The position numbers and the translations under genes are program-made. From the NCBI GenBank assembly GCA_023375785.1, contig SZWC01000843.1, positions 97,135 through 161,134 of the forward strand: 64,000 bases of DNA, read 5' to 3'. Below, piece after piece: positions 1-12,351 of the stretch (position 1 is the first letter of the stretch; each line of letters begins with the position of its first letter). Under the pieces are notes generated by a model, which saw nothing but the letters and a program-made list of their open reading frames with translations, had not been told where the DNA came from and searched no databases. Source of the DNA: Penium margaritaceum (lineage: Eukaryota; Streptophyta; Zygnematophyceae; Desmidiales; Peniaceae).

Positions 1-3000
1 GAGCAAGGCCAAGATAAATGGAGCAAGGCCAAGACATTTGGAGCAAGGCCAAGACAACTAGAGAAAGGCCAAGGCAGTTGGAGCAAGCTCAAGACAACTG
101 GAGCAAGGACAAGACAACTTAAGCAAGTCCAAGACGAATGGAGCAAGCCCAACACATTTGGGGCAAGCTGAAGACAACTAGAGCAAGCGTGAGACAACTG
201 GAGCAAAGCCAAGACAAGTGAAGCAAGCCTTAGATAACTAGGGCAAGCCCAAGACAAGAAGAGCAAGCTTAAGAAAACTAGAGCAAGGCCTAGACAACTT
301 GAGCAAGCCCAAGACACTTGGAGCAAGCCCGAGGCAACTGGAGCAAATCCAAGACAACTGGAGCAAGGCCAAGACAACTGGAGCAAGCCCAAGACAGTTG
401 GAGATATCCGAAGACAACAGGAACAAGCCGAAAGACAACTGCAGTAAGGCCGAGACAACTACAGCAAAGCCAAGACAACAAAGCAAGGCCAAAACATGTG
501 AAGCAGGCCAAAGACAACTCGAGCAATGCCAAGACAACTGGAGCAAGGCCAAGACAACTGGAGAAAGGACAAGACAACAGGAGTAATGCCAAGACAACAG
601 CAGTAAGCCAAAGACAACTTGGGCAAGCCCAAGACGATTCGAGTAAGTCTAAGACAACTTGAGCAAGGCCACGACAATTGGAGAAAGCCCGAGAAAATTG
701 GAGTAAGGCCAAGACAACAGGAGCAAGGTTAAGAAAACTAGAGCAAGCCCAAGACAACTAGAGCAAGACCAACACAACCTGAGCAAGCCCAAGACAAGTG
801 GAGCAAGGCCAGAAAAACTGGAGCAAGCCCAACACAAATGGAGCAAGCCCAATACAAGTGGAGCACGTCCAAGACAACTGGAGCAAGGCCAATTCAACTG
901 GAGTAGGCCCAAGCCAACTCGAGAAAGCCTATGACAACTGGAGCAAGGCAAAGACAATTGGAGGAAGCCAAAGACAACTGTGATAATGCCAAGACAGCTG
1001 GAAAGTCCTAGACAACTAGAACAAGGCCAAGACAACTGGAGCAAGCACAAGACAACAGGAGCAAGCCGAAGACAACTTGGACAAGCCCAAGACGACTGGA
1101 GCAAGCTTAAGTCAGCCGGAGCAAGGCCAAGACAAATGGAGCAAGCTCAAGACAACCGGAGGAAGCCAAAAACAACTGAAGCGAGGCCAAGAAAACAAGG
1201 ACATGCCTAAGACAACTGGAGAAAGCCCAGGACAACTGGAGCAAGACCAACACAACTTGAGCAAGGGCAATAAAACTGGAGCAATCCCAAGAACACTGGA
1301 GAAAGCCCAAGACAGCTAAGGTAGGCAAAAGACAACTGGAGCAAGGATAAGATAGCTGGAGTAAAGCCAAGACAAGTGGAGCAATGCCATACAAGTCGAG
1401 CAAGACCAAGACAACTGGAGCAAGGCCAAGACAATTGGAGCAAGGCCAAGACAACTAGAGTAATGCCAAGATACCTGGAGCAAGCCCATGACAACTGGAG
1501 CAAGCCGAAGACAACTTTGGCAAGCCCATGAAAACTGGAGCAAACCTGAGACAACTGGAGCAAGGCCAAGACAAATGGAGCAAGCCCAAGACAACTCGAG
1601 CAAGCCAAAGACAACTAGAGCGAGGCCAAGAAAAATGGAGCAAGCCCAAGACAACTATAGCAAGCCCAAGACAACTGGAGCAGGCCAAAGATAATTGGAG
1701 TAAGGCGAAGAAAACTGAAGCAAGGCCAAGACAACTCGAGCAAGCCCAAAACAACTGGAGCAGACCCAAGAAAACTGGAGCAAGGCCAAAAAAGCTCGAT
1801 CAAGGCAAAGACACTCGGATCAAGGCCAAGACAATTGGAGCAAGGCGAGGACAGCTAGAGCAAGCCCATGGTGGCTGGAGCAAGGCCAAGACAACTGGAG
1901 CAAGCCCAAGAAAACTAGACAACACCCAAGTTAACTCGAGTAAGGCGTATAGAAGTGGAGCAAGGCCAAGAAATCTGGACCAAGGCCAAGACAACTGGAG
2001 CAAGCCCAAGACAATTCGAGTAGGCACAAGAAAACAGAAGCAAGCCAAAGATAACTGGAGCAAGGCCAAGACAACTAGAGCAAGTCCAAGACAACTAGAG
2101 CAAGGCCAAGACAAGTGGAGCAAGCCCAAGACAACTAGAGAAAGCCCGAGACAACAGGAGCAATCCCAAGACAACTGGAGCAAGGCCAAGACAATTGGAG
2201 CAAAGCCAAGAGAACTGGAGCAAAGATTAGACAGGTCGAGCAAGGCCAAGACAACTGGAGTATTGCCAAGAAAGCTGGACCAAGCCCTACACAAGTCAAG
2301 GAAGGCCAAGAAAACTGGAACAAGTGCAAGACGACTGGAGCAAGCCCAAAACAACGTGGGCAAGCCCAAGACAACTGGAGCAAGCATAAGACAGCTGGAG
2401 CGTGGCCAAGACACTTGGAGCAAGCCCAAGACAACTGGAGCAAGGCCAAGCAAACTAGAACAAGCCCAAGACAACTGGAGCAAGCCTAAGACAACTGGAG
2501 CAACCGCAAGACAACTCGAGCAAGCCCTAGAAAACTGGAGCAAGGCCAAGAAAACTGACGTAAGCCCAAGACACCTGGAGAAAACCTTAAAAAAATGAAG
2601 TAAGGCCAAGACAACTGTAGCAAGCCCAAGACAATTGGAGCAGGTCCAAGACATCTAGAGCAAGTCAAAACAACTGGAGCAAGGCCAAGACAACTAGAGA
2701 AAGTCCAACACAACTGGAGAAAACCATAGACAATTGGAGCAGAGCCAAGACAACTAGAGCACGGCAAAAAAAAAGTGGACCAAGGCAAAGACAATTGGAG
2801 CAAGCCCAAAACAACTGGAGCACGCCCAAGACACTTAGAGCGAGTCCAAGACAGCTGTAGCAAGGCTAAGACAACTGGAGAAATCCCAAGAAAACTGGAG
2901 AAAGCCCACAACAATAGGAGCAAGGTCAAGAGAACTGGAATAAGCCCAAGACAACTGGAGCAAGCCTAAGATAATAAGAGCAAGCATAAGACAAGTGGAG

Positions 3001-5630
3001 AAAGCCCAAGACAACTGGGGCAAGCCCAGGAAAACTGGAGCAAGCCTAAGACAACAGGAGCAAGGCGAAGACAATTGGAGCAAGGCCAAGAAAACTAGAG
3101 AAAGCCCCAGACAACTGGAGCAAGGCCAAGATAACTCAAGCATGCCCAAGACAAATAAAGCAAGGCCAAGACATCAAGAGCAAGCCCAAGACAACAGGAG
3201 CATGCTGAAGAGAACTAGAGCAAGGCCAAGACAAATGGAGCAAGGCCAGGACAACTGGAGCAAGGCCAAGACAACTAGAGCAAGGCCAGGATTTTTGGAG
3301 CAATCTCAAGACAACTGGAGCAAGGCCAAGACAACTTGAGCAAGCCCAAGGCAACTGGAGCATGCCGAAGACAACTGGAGCAAGCCTGAGACAAATGGAT
3401 CAAGGCCAAGACAAGTGGAGCAAGCCAAAGACAACTGGAGAACGCCAAAGATAATTGGAGCACGGCCAAGATAACTAGAGCAAGCCCAAGACAACACGAG
3501 CAAGTCTGATACAGCTGGAGTAAGGCCAAGACAACTTCACCAAGCCCAAGACAACTAGAGCAAGTCCAAGACAACTGGAGCAAGCCCAAGACTAGTAGAC
3601 CAAGCACAAGTCAACTAGAGCAAGGCCATGACATCTGGAGCAAGGCCAAGACAACTAGAGTAAGCCCTTGACAACTGAAGCAAGCCCAAGACATTTGGAG
3701 CAAGTTCAAGACAACTGGAGCAAGGTCCAGACAACTGGAGCAAGGCCAAGACAACTGGAGCAAGCGCGAGACAACTGAAGCACGGCCATTACAACTGGAG
3801 TGAGCCCAAGATAACTGGAGCAAGCCCAAGACAATTGAAGAAAGCCTGAAACAACTTTAGGAAGCCAAAGACAACTGTAGCAAGGCAAAGAAAACTGGAG
3901 CAAGGCCAATGCAACTGGAGCAAGCCCAAGACAACTAGAGCAAGGCCAAGACAGCTGGAACAAGCTCAAGAAAACAGGAGTAAGGCCAAATGAACTAGAG
4001 TAAGCTGAAGACACCTAGAGCAAACCAAAAAGATTTGGAGGAAGGCCAAGACAGCTGGAGCAAGGCCAAGACAACTGGAGCAAGGCCAGGACAACTGGAG
4101 CAAGGCCATGACAACTAGAGCAAGCCCAAGACAACTAGAGTAAGCCCAAGACAACTGGAGCAAGCCCAAAACAACGGGAGCAAACTTAAGCCAACTAGAG
4201 CAAGGCCAAGACAACTTGAGCAAGCCCAAGATAACTGGAGCAAGCCCAATACAACTGGAGAAAGCCCAAGAAAACAAGAGCAAGGCCAAGAGAAGTAAAG
4301 GAAGCCCAAGACACCGAGAGCAAGCCCAAAACAATTGGAGCAAGGCCAAGACAGCTGGAGCAAGGCCAAGACAACTGGAGCAAGTCCAACACAATTGGAG
4401 CAAGTCCAAGACAACTGGAGCAAGGCAAAGACAACTGGAGAACGCCAAAGATAACCGGAGCAAGGCCAAGATAAATGGAGCAAGCCCAAGACAACTGGAG
4501 CAAGCCTGATACAGCTGGAGCAAGACTAAGAAACCAACAGCAAGCCCTAGACAACTGGAGCAAGCCCAAGACATTTGGAGCAAGCCCAAAACTGGTGGAC
4601 CAAGCCGCAGACAAGTGGAGCAAGGCGAAGACAACTTGAGCAAGGCCAAGACAACTGGAACAAGCCCAATACAACTGAAGCAAGCCCAAGACATCTAGAG
4701 CAAGTGCAAGACAACTGAGCAAGGCCAAGACAACTGGAGCAAGCCCAAGACAACTTGAGCAAGTCCAAGACAACAGAAGCAACGCCAACACTGCTGGAGC
4801 CAGCCCAAAACAACTGGAGCAAGCCCAAGACAATTAATGTAAGCCCAAGACATCTAGAGCAAGCCCAAAACAATTGGACCAAAGCCAAGAAACCTGGAGC
4901 AAGGCCAAGACAACTGGAGCAAACCCAAGACACATGGAGCAAGTCCAACACAATTGGATCAAGTCCTAGATCGCTGGAGCAAGGCTACGACAACTAGAGC
5001 AAGGCAAAGACAACTAGAGCATGCCAAAGATAACCGCAGCAAGGCCAAGATAACTGGAGCAAGCCCAAGACAACTAGAGCAAACCTCACACAGCAAAAGC
5101 AAGGCCAAGACAACTGGAGCAAGGCCATGGCAACTGGAGCAAGGCCAAGAGAACTGGAACAAGTCCAAGACAACAAATGGAAGCCCAAGACATCTGGAGC
5201 AAGTCCAAGACAACTAGAGCAAGGCCAAGAAAACAGAAGAAAGCCCAAGAAAACTAGAATAAGCCTGAGATAACTGAAGCAAGGCCAATACAACTAGAGC
5301 AAGCCCAAGACAACTGGAGCAAGTCCAAGACAATTCGAGCAAGCCTGACACAACTAGAGCAAACTCAAGACAAGTGGAGCAAGGCAAAGACAACTGGAGC
5401 AAGACCAAGACAACTAGAGCAAGCTCAAGACAACTGGAGCAAGGCCAAGACAGCTGGAGAAAACCTAAGAAAACTGGTGCAAGACGAAGACAACAGGGGC
5501 AAACCCAAGACAACTGGAGCAAGCCCAAGACAAGAAGAGCAAACCGCGGACAACTAGAGCAAGCCCAAGACAACTTGAGCAAGCCCAAGACAACTGAGGC
5601 AAGCCCAGGACAACTGGAGCAAGCCTAAGA
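1..5630 (+). repeat. 20-bp minisatellite array, segment 1
   Basis: Continuous tandem array of a 20-bp unit, consensus gagcaagcccaagacaactg, with the common alternative gcaaggccaag. Units differ from one another by roughly two to four substitutions, mostly caactgg to caactagg-type or caattgg changes and variation in the gccc/ggcc portion. Length changes are rare: between about 2,780 and 4,710 the phase of the unit never shifts. The plus strand is very poor in T (one per consensus unit) and rich in A (eight per unit). Open frames occur on both strands because the consensus has no stop in any frame; none looks like a gene. A stretch near 840-2,790 matches 7,090-9,100 unit by unit, so this segment is one copy of a longer higher-order repeat. 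Confidence 0.97.
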
Positions 5631-6054
5631 GTCTTAGGTTGAAACCAGTCTTTTTGGACTCGTGAGAAAGACTCGTGAGACCGAGTCTTTGTAAAGACTC
5701 GCGAGACCAAATCCAGGACCCAGTCTCGTCTCGGACTCGTGGAACATTTTGCTTCAGAGATGGCAAGCATTTGAGCATGACATAACGAGAAGTTTGAAGA
5801 GTTGGGATAATATATCATGAAGTATATAAGGTGAGGGCCTCAAGACTTGCTTGTTTTGACTTGATATCCTAATATTTCACTTGTTTTTTGCATTGTATAT
5901 GGAAAAGTCTCACGAGTCCAAGTCACATGGTCTCGCGAGTCCTGGACTCGTGAGACTTTTGAAAAGACTCGCAAGACCGAGTCTGCCAGGAGGCCTCGTC
6001 TCGCGAATCCGAGTCTGAGACAAGACTCGTGAGTCTGGACTCGGTTACACCCTT
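5631..6054. mobile_element. hAT-like MITE (non-autonomous DNA transposon)
   Basis: A 424-bp insert of non-satellite DNA. It is flanked by the identical octamer gcctaaga at 5,623-5,630 and 6,055-6,062, the 8-bp target duplication expected of hAT elements. The ends are imperfect inverted repeats: the left end carries taggttgaaaccagtc (a few bases inside the duplication) and the right end, read in reverse complement, carries agggtgtaaccgagtc. Plant hAT MITEs commonly begin with a TAGGGGTGTAACC-like motif. Both subterminal regions are packed with variants of gactcgtgagac / agactcgcgagac in both orientations, which could serve as transposase-binding repeats. The middle (about 5,750-5,900) is AT-richer and has no coding capacity. 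The octamer also resembles satellite sequence, so it is supporting rather than decisive evidence. Confidence 0.75.
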
Positions 6055-9000
6055 GCCTAAGACAGCTGGAGCAAAGCCAAGAAAATTGGAGCAAGGCCAA
6101 GAAAACTAGAGCAATTCCAAGACAACTGGAGCAAGGCCAAGATAATTCGAACATGCCCAAGACAACTAGAGCAAGCCCAAGACAACTGGAGCACATCCTA
6201 GACATCTAGAGCAAGGCCCAGATATCTGGAGCAACCCCAAGACAACTAGAGCAGGCCAAAGACAACTGGAGCAAGGCCAAGATAAATGGAGCAAGGCCAA
6301 GACAACTGAAGCAAGCCCAAGAGAACTGGAGAAAGGCCAAGACAGTTGGAGCAAGCTTCAGACAACTGGAGCAAGGCCAAGACAACTGGAGCAAGTCCAA
6401 CACAACTAGGGCGAGCTGAAGACAGCTGAAGCAAGCCTCAGACAACTGGAGCAAAGCCAAGACAGTTGGAGCAAGCCCAAGATAACTGGAGCAAGACCAA
6501 GACAAGAAGAGCAAGCTCAAGAAAAGTAGAGCAAGGCCAAGACAACTGGAGCAAGCCCAAGACACCTGGAGCAAGCCCAAGGCAACTGGAGCAAGTCCAA
6601 GACAACTGGAGCAAGGCCAAGACAACTGGAGCAAGCCCAAGACAACTGGAGAAATCCCAAGACAACTGGAGCAAGCCGAAGAAAACAGGAGTAAGGCTAA
6701 GACAACTAGAGCAAAGCCGCAACAACAAAGCAAGGCCAATACAACTGGAGCAGGCCAAAGACAACTTGAGCAAGGCCAAGGCAACTGGAGCAACGCCAAG
6801 ACAACTCAAGGAAGGACAGGACAACTGGAGCAATGCCAAGACAATTGGAGCAAGGCCAAGACAACTTGGGCAAGCCCAAGACAACTGGAGTGAGCCTAAG
6901 ACAACTTGAGTAAGGCCAAGAAAACTGGAGCAAGCGCGAGACGATTGGAGCAAGGCCAAGACAACTGGAGCAAGGTTAAGAAAACTAGTGCAAGCCCAAG
7001 ACAAGTGGAGCATGACCAAGACAACCTGAGCAAGCCCAAGACAAGTGGAGCAAGGCCAGAAGAACTGGAGCAAGCCCAACACAACTGGAGCAAACCCAAT
7101 ACAACAGGAGCACAACCAAGACAAGTGGAGCAAGGCCAAGATAACTAGACTAAGCCCAAGACAACTAGAGCAAGGCCAATACAACTGGAGCAGGCCCAAG
7201 CCAACTCGAGATAGCCTATGACAGCTAGAGCAAGGCAAGGACAATTGGAGCAAGGAAAAGACAACTGTGATAATGCCAAGACAGCTTGAGCAAGCCCAAG
7301 TTAACTAGAACAAGGCCAAGACAACTGGAGCAAGCATAAGACAACTGGAGTAAGCCCAAGAGAACTTGGACAAGCTCAAGATAACTAGAGCAAGCTTAAG
7401 TCAACTGTAGCAAGGCCAAGACTAATGGAGCAAGTTCAAGACAACTGGAGGAAGTCAAAAACAAGTGAAGCGAGGCAAAGAAAACAGGGACATGCCCAAG
7501 ACAACTAGAGAAAGCTTAGGACAACTGGAGCAAGGCCAACACAACTAGAGTAAGGGCAATTAAACTGGATCAATCCTAAGAAAACTAGAGCAAGCCCAAG
7601 ACAGCTAAAGCAGGCAAAAGACATCTAAAAGGCCAAGACAACTAGAGGAAAGCCAAGACAACTAGAGCAATGCCATACAAGTGGAGCAAGACCAAGACAA
7701 CTGGAGGAAGGCCAAGACAACTAGAGCAAGGCCAAGCCAATTGGAGCAAGGCCAAGACAACTAGAGTAATACCAAGATAGCTGGAGCAAGCCCATGACAA
7801 CTGGAGCAAGCCTAAGACAACTGGAGCAAGGCGAAGACAAATGGAGCAAGCCCAAGACAACTGGAGCAAGCCAAAGACAACTAGAGCGAGGCCTAGAAAA
7901 CAGGAGCAAGCCCAAGACAACTAGAGCAAGCACAAGACAACCGGAGCACGCCAAAGATAATTGGAGCAAGGCCAAGACAACTGGAGCAAGGCCAAGACAA
8001 CTGGAGCAAGGCCAAGACAAATGGAGCAAGTCCAAGATAACTAGAGCAGACCCAAGAAAACTGGAGCAAGGCCAAAAAAGCAGGATCAAGACAAAGACAC
8101 TTGGATCAAGGCCAAGAAAATTGGAGCAAGGCCAAGACAACTGGAGCAAGCCGAAGACAACTTGACAAAACCCAAGTAAACTCGAGCAAGGCTTATAGAA
8201 GTGGAGCAAGGCCAAGAAATCTGGAGCAAGGCTAAGACAACTGGAGCAAGCCCAAGACAACTGGAGCAGGCACAAGACAATAGGAGCAAGCCCAAGACAA
8301 CTGGAGCAAGGCCAAGACAACTGGAGCAAGTCCAAGACAACTAGAGCAAGGCCAAGACAAGTGGAGCAAGCCCAAGAGAACTGGAGAAAGCCCAAGACAA
8401 CAGGAGCAAGCCCAAGACAACTGGAGCAAGGCCAAGACAACTGGAACAAAGCCAAGAGAACTCGAGCGAGGCCAATACAACTGGGGCAGGCCAAAGACAA
8501 CTTTAGCAAGGCAAAGACAAATGGAGCAAAGATTAGATAGCTGGAGCAAGGCCAAGACAAGTGGAGGAATGCCAAGACAGCTGGACCAAGCCCTAGTCAA
8601 GTCGAGGAAGGCCAAGACATCTAGAACAAGTCCAAGACAATCTGAGCAAGCCAAAAACATTTTGGGCAAGACCAAGACAATTGGAGCAAGCCTAAGAGAA
8701 GAGGAGCAAGGCCAAGACAATTGGAGCAAGCCCAAGACAACTAGAGCAAGGCCAAGAAAACTGGAACAATCCCAAGACAACTGGAGCAAGCCTAAGACAA
8801 CTGGAGGGAGCCCAAGACAACTGGAGCAAGCCCAAGAAAACTGGAGCAAGGCCAAGAAAACTGAAGCAAGCCCAAGACACCTGGAGAAAGCCCCAGAAAC
8901 CTGGAGTAAGGCCAAGACAATAGGAGCAAGCCCAAGACAACTGGAGGAGGCCCAAGACATCTAGAGCAAGTCAAAACAACGGGAGCAAGGCAAAGACAAC

Positions 9001-11722
9001 TAGTGGAAGTCCAAGACAACTGGAGAAAACCATAGACAATTGGAGTGAGGCCAAGACAACTAGAGCAAGGCCAAAAAAACAGGAGGAAGGCCAATCCAAC
9101 AGGAGCAAGTCCAAGACAACTGGAGCAGGCCCAAGACAACTAGAGCAAGTCCAAAAAAGCTACAGCAAGGCGAAGACAGCTGGAGAAAGCCTACAACAAT
9201 AGGAGCAAGTTCAGGACAACTGGAGCAAGGCCAAGACATATGGAGCAAGGGCAAGACAACTGGAGCAAAGCCAAGACACCTCAAGCAAGGCAAAAACAAC
9301 TGTAGAAGGTCCAAGACAACTGCAGCAAGGCCAAGACAATTGGAGCAAGGCCAAGATAACTAGAGCAAGGCCAAGACAGCTGGAGTAATTCCAAGACAGC
9401 TGAAGCAAGCCCTAGACAATTGGAGCAAGGCCAAGACAACTGAAGCAAGCCCAAGACAAATGAAGAAAGTCAAAGACAACGTGGGTAAGCCCTAGACAAC
9501 TCGAGCAAGCCTAAGATAACTGGAGTAAGGGCAAGACAACCGGAGCAAGCCCACAACAACTGGATCAAGACTAAGACAACTAGAGTAAGGCCAAGAAAAT
9601 TGGAGCAATTCCAAGACAACTGGAGCAAGTCCAAGACAACTGGAGCAAGCAGAAGACAACTGGAGAAAGGCCAAGAAAACTCGAGCCAGCCCAACGCAAG
9701 TGGAGCAAGCCCAATACAACTGGAGAAAGCCCGTGACAACAGGAGCAAGGCAAAACAACTGGAGCAAGGCCAAGACGACTGGAGCAAGTCTAAGACAACT
9801 GGAGCAGGCCCAAAACAACAAGAGCAAGGCCAAGACAACTAAAGGAAGGCCAAGACAACTGGAACAAGTCCAAGACAACTGGAGCAAGCTCAAGAGAATT
9901 GGAGCAAGCCCAAGAAAACTGGAACAAGGCCAAGACAGTTGGAGCAAGCCCAAGACACCTTGAGCAAGCTTAAAACTATTGGAGCAAGGCCAAGATAACT
10001 AGAGCAAGGCCAAGACAACTGGACCCAGCCCAATACAACTAGACCAGGCCCCAGACAAGTGCATCAATTCCAAGACAACTGAAGCAAGGCCAAGACAACT
10101 AGAGGAAGGCGAAGACGACTAGATAAAGCCCAAAACAACAAGAACAAGGCCAAGACAACTGAAGCAAGGCCAAATAAACGAGAGTAAGGCAAAGACAGCT
10201 AAAGTAGGCCCAAGACAAGAGGAGAGAGTACAAGACAACTGCAGCAAGGCAAAGATAACAAGAGCAAGCCCAAGACAAGTGGAGAAAATCCACGACAATT
10301 GGAACAAGGTGAAGACAACTAAAGGAAGGCCAAGACAACTGGAGCAAGGCCAAGACAGCTTGAGCACAGCCAAGACAACTCGAGCAAGGCCAATACAAAT
10401 GGAGCAGGCCCAAGACAACTGGAGTAATACCCAGACAGCAAGAGCAAGCCCTAGACAATTTGAGCAAGGCTAAGATAACTTAAGCAAGCCCAAGAATACT
10501 GGAGAAAGCCCAAGACAACGTGGGCAAGCCCGAGACAACTCGAGCAAGCCTAAGACATGTGGAACAAGGCCAAGACAGCTGGAGCAAGCCCAAGACAACT
10601 AGAGCAAGGCCAAGACAACTTGAGTAAGGCCAAGAAAACTGTTGCAAGCCCAAGACAACTGGAGGAAGCCCAAGGCAATTGGAGCAAGCACGAGACAACT
10701 GGATCAAGACCGAGAAAACTGGAGCAAGCCCAACACAACTAGAGCAAGTCCAATACAACTGGAGCACGCCCAAGACAATCAGAGCAAGGCCAAGACAACT
10801 GGTGCAAGCTCAAGAGAAGTGGAGGAAGGCCAAGCTAATTCGAGCAAGCCGAAGACACCTAGAGTAAGCCCAAAACAACAAGAGCAAGGCCAAGATAAAT
10901 GGAGCAAGGCCAAGACAACTGGACCAAGCCCAAGACAACTGGAGCAGGCCTTAGACAACTGGAGAAGGTCCAAGGCAATTCGAGCAAGGCCAAGACAAGT
11001 GGAGCAAGCCCAAGACGACCGGAGAAAGCCCATGACAACTGGAGCATGGTCAAGACAACTAGAGCAAGGCCAAACAAACTGGAGCAAGGCCAAATAAACT
11101 AGAGCAAGGCCAGGAAAATAGGAGCAAGCCTAAGACAACTGGACAAGGCTCCAAACAAGTGGAGCAAGTCCAAGACAACTGGACTAGGGCCAAGAAAACA
11201 ACAGCAAGTCAAGACAACTGGAGAAAGGCCAAGATAACTGGAGCAAGCCAAAGACAATTGGAGCAAGCTCAAGACATCTTGAGGAAGGCCACTAAATTTG
11301 GAGCAGGCCCAAGACAACTTGAGCAAGCCTAAGACAATTAGAGCAAGGCAAGGAAAACTGGAGTAAGGCCAAGACAACTGGAGAAATGCCAAGATTGTTG
11401 AAGCAAGCCCAAGACAACTAGAGCAAGGCCAAGACAATTGAGGCAAGCACAAGAGAACTAGAGTAAGCCCAAGACAACTTAGGCATGTCCAAGACAACTG
11501 GAGTAAGCCTAAGACAACTGGAGCAAGGCCAAGACAAATGGAGCAAGCCCAAAAAAACTGGAGCAAGCCAAAGACAACTGGAGCGAGGCCATGAAAACTG
11601 GAGCAAGCCCAAGACAACTTGAGAAAGCCTGAGACAACTCAAGCAAGGCCAAGAAAATTGGAGCAAGGCCAATAAATCTGGAGCAAGCCCAAGACAACTC
11701 GAGCAGACAAAAGACAACTGGA
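6055..11722 (+). repeat. 20-bp minisatellite array, segment 2
   Basis: Same 20-bp unit and orientation as the first segment. Marker variants found in the first segment recur here in the same order at a spacing of about 6,286-6,306 bp: gtgataatgcc (973 and 7,260), gcaatgccatacaa (1,381 and 7,667), caagccct after ctggac (2,281 and 8,587) and gtcaaaacaac (2,664 and 8,970). This shows an old segmental duplication rather than independent unit turnover. The last 340 bp before 11,722 match the flank at about 17,288-17,645, left of the second LTR element. No gene is visible. Confidence 0.97.
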
Positions 11723-12338
11723 TGTTAGAAGAATGTAGGTACAAGAATGGCAGTAGCCGAAGCAGGCAGAAGCATCCAAACATGCACAAGTACGTAAGCA
11801 AAAGTGACGGAAACGAGAGCAGTCTCAAGGAGTTATTTGCAGAGCTTGAGAGAAACCCAGTACCGAGGAGAGGAGGTATACAAGCTGTCGAGAGAGAGCA
11901 AGAGCAAGATGAGTGATGGCTGCCTTGGGAAAGCTGAGCGAAGGAGCAAGAGTGACGGAGCGAAGAGTTGTGAGCTGGAAAGACAGGCCAAGATAAGATA
12001 TGCAGGATGCGAGCAGAGCAAAGATATGGCAACAAAGTCGCTGAACCAAAGGGGAACAGGATAGGAAGAACTATTATGGTAAATCTGATGGTATGAGGAT
12101 CCTCAGTATAAAAAGGCAGAACAGGACAAAAAGCAAGGCGACGACTACTTTTTGGTAGTCGGACGCGAGTGACAGATGTCCCTTTGTTAGAGGATCACTT
12201 GACAGATGGTTAAACGGTCGGATGACCAATGAGCCGTTTGGTCAAGTTGGTTCCGATGGGGTCTTGAACCTTTATTTTGATTCTTGGATTTTTTCGAGAG
12301 ATAGAAGAGGTGAGGCTGGTTTGCGCTTATTTCGAACA
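11723..12338 (-). repeat. 3' LTR of element A
   Basis: This 616-bp repeat matches the one at 14,895-15,520. On the element's strand it begins tgttcgaaataag and ends in TACATTCTTCTAACA. The plus strand carries a TATAAAAAGG string near 12,108, but that lies antisense to the element. Variants gagttattTgcag and gagagaaaccc are shared with the left LTR of element B (17,646-18,261) and not with this element's own partner LTR. Confidence 0.88.
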
Positions 12339-12351
12339 CTCCCCCTGAACC
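12339..12351 (-). other. Polypurine tract of element A
   Basis: Read on the minus strand the bases next to the 3' LTR are gttcaggggga followed by g and then the LTR start. An AGGGGGAG-type tract immediately upstream of the 3' LTR is the usual plus-strand primer of Ty1/copia elements. The equivalent position in element B (18,262-18,274) is also purine-rich on the minus strand. Confidence 0.75.

Noticed and set aside
1528-2598. Long open frames on both strands throughout the 20-bp array as protein-coding genes.
   Set aside because: The consensus unit lacks stops in all six frames, so overlapping open frames appear everywhere. They start and end at single variant units, have no introns, promoters or domain structure, and frames on opposite strands are equally long.
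5631-6054. gactcgtgagac motifs as a CRISPR-like or regulatory repeat array.
   Set aside because: The motifs are irregularly spaced, in both orientations, and confined to the subterminal parts of a MITE. No regular spacers exist and the context is eukaryotic.
12100-12120. TATAAAAAGG as the promoter of element A.
   Set aside because: It lies on the plus strand, antisense to the element's orientation as fixed by primer site and polypurine tract.
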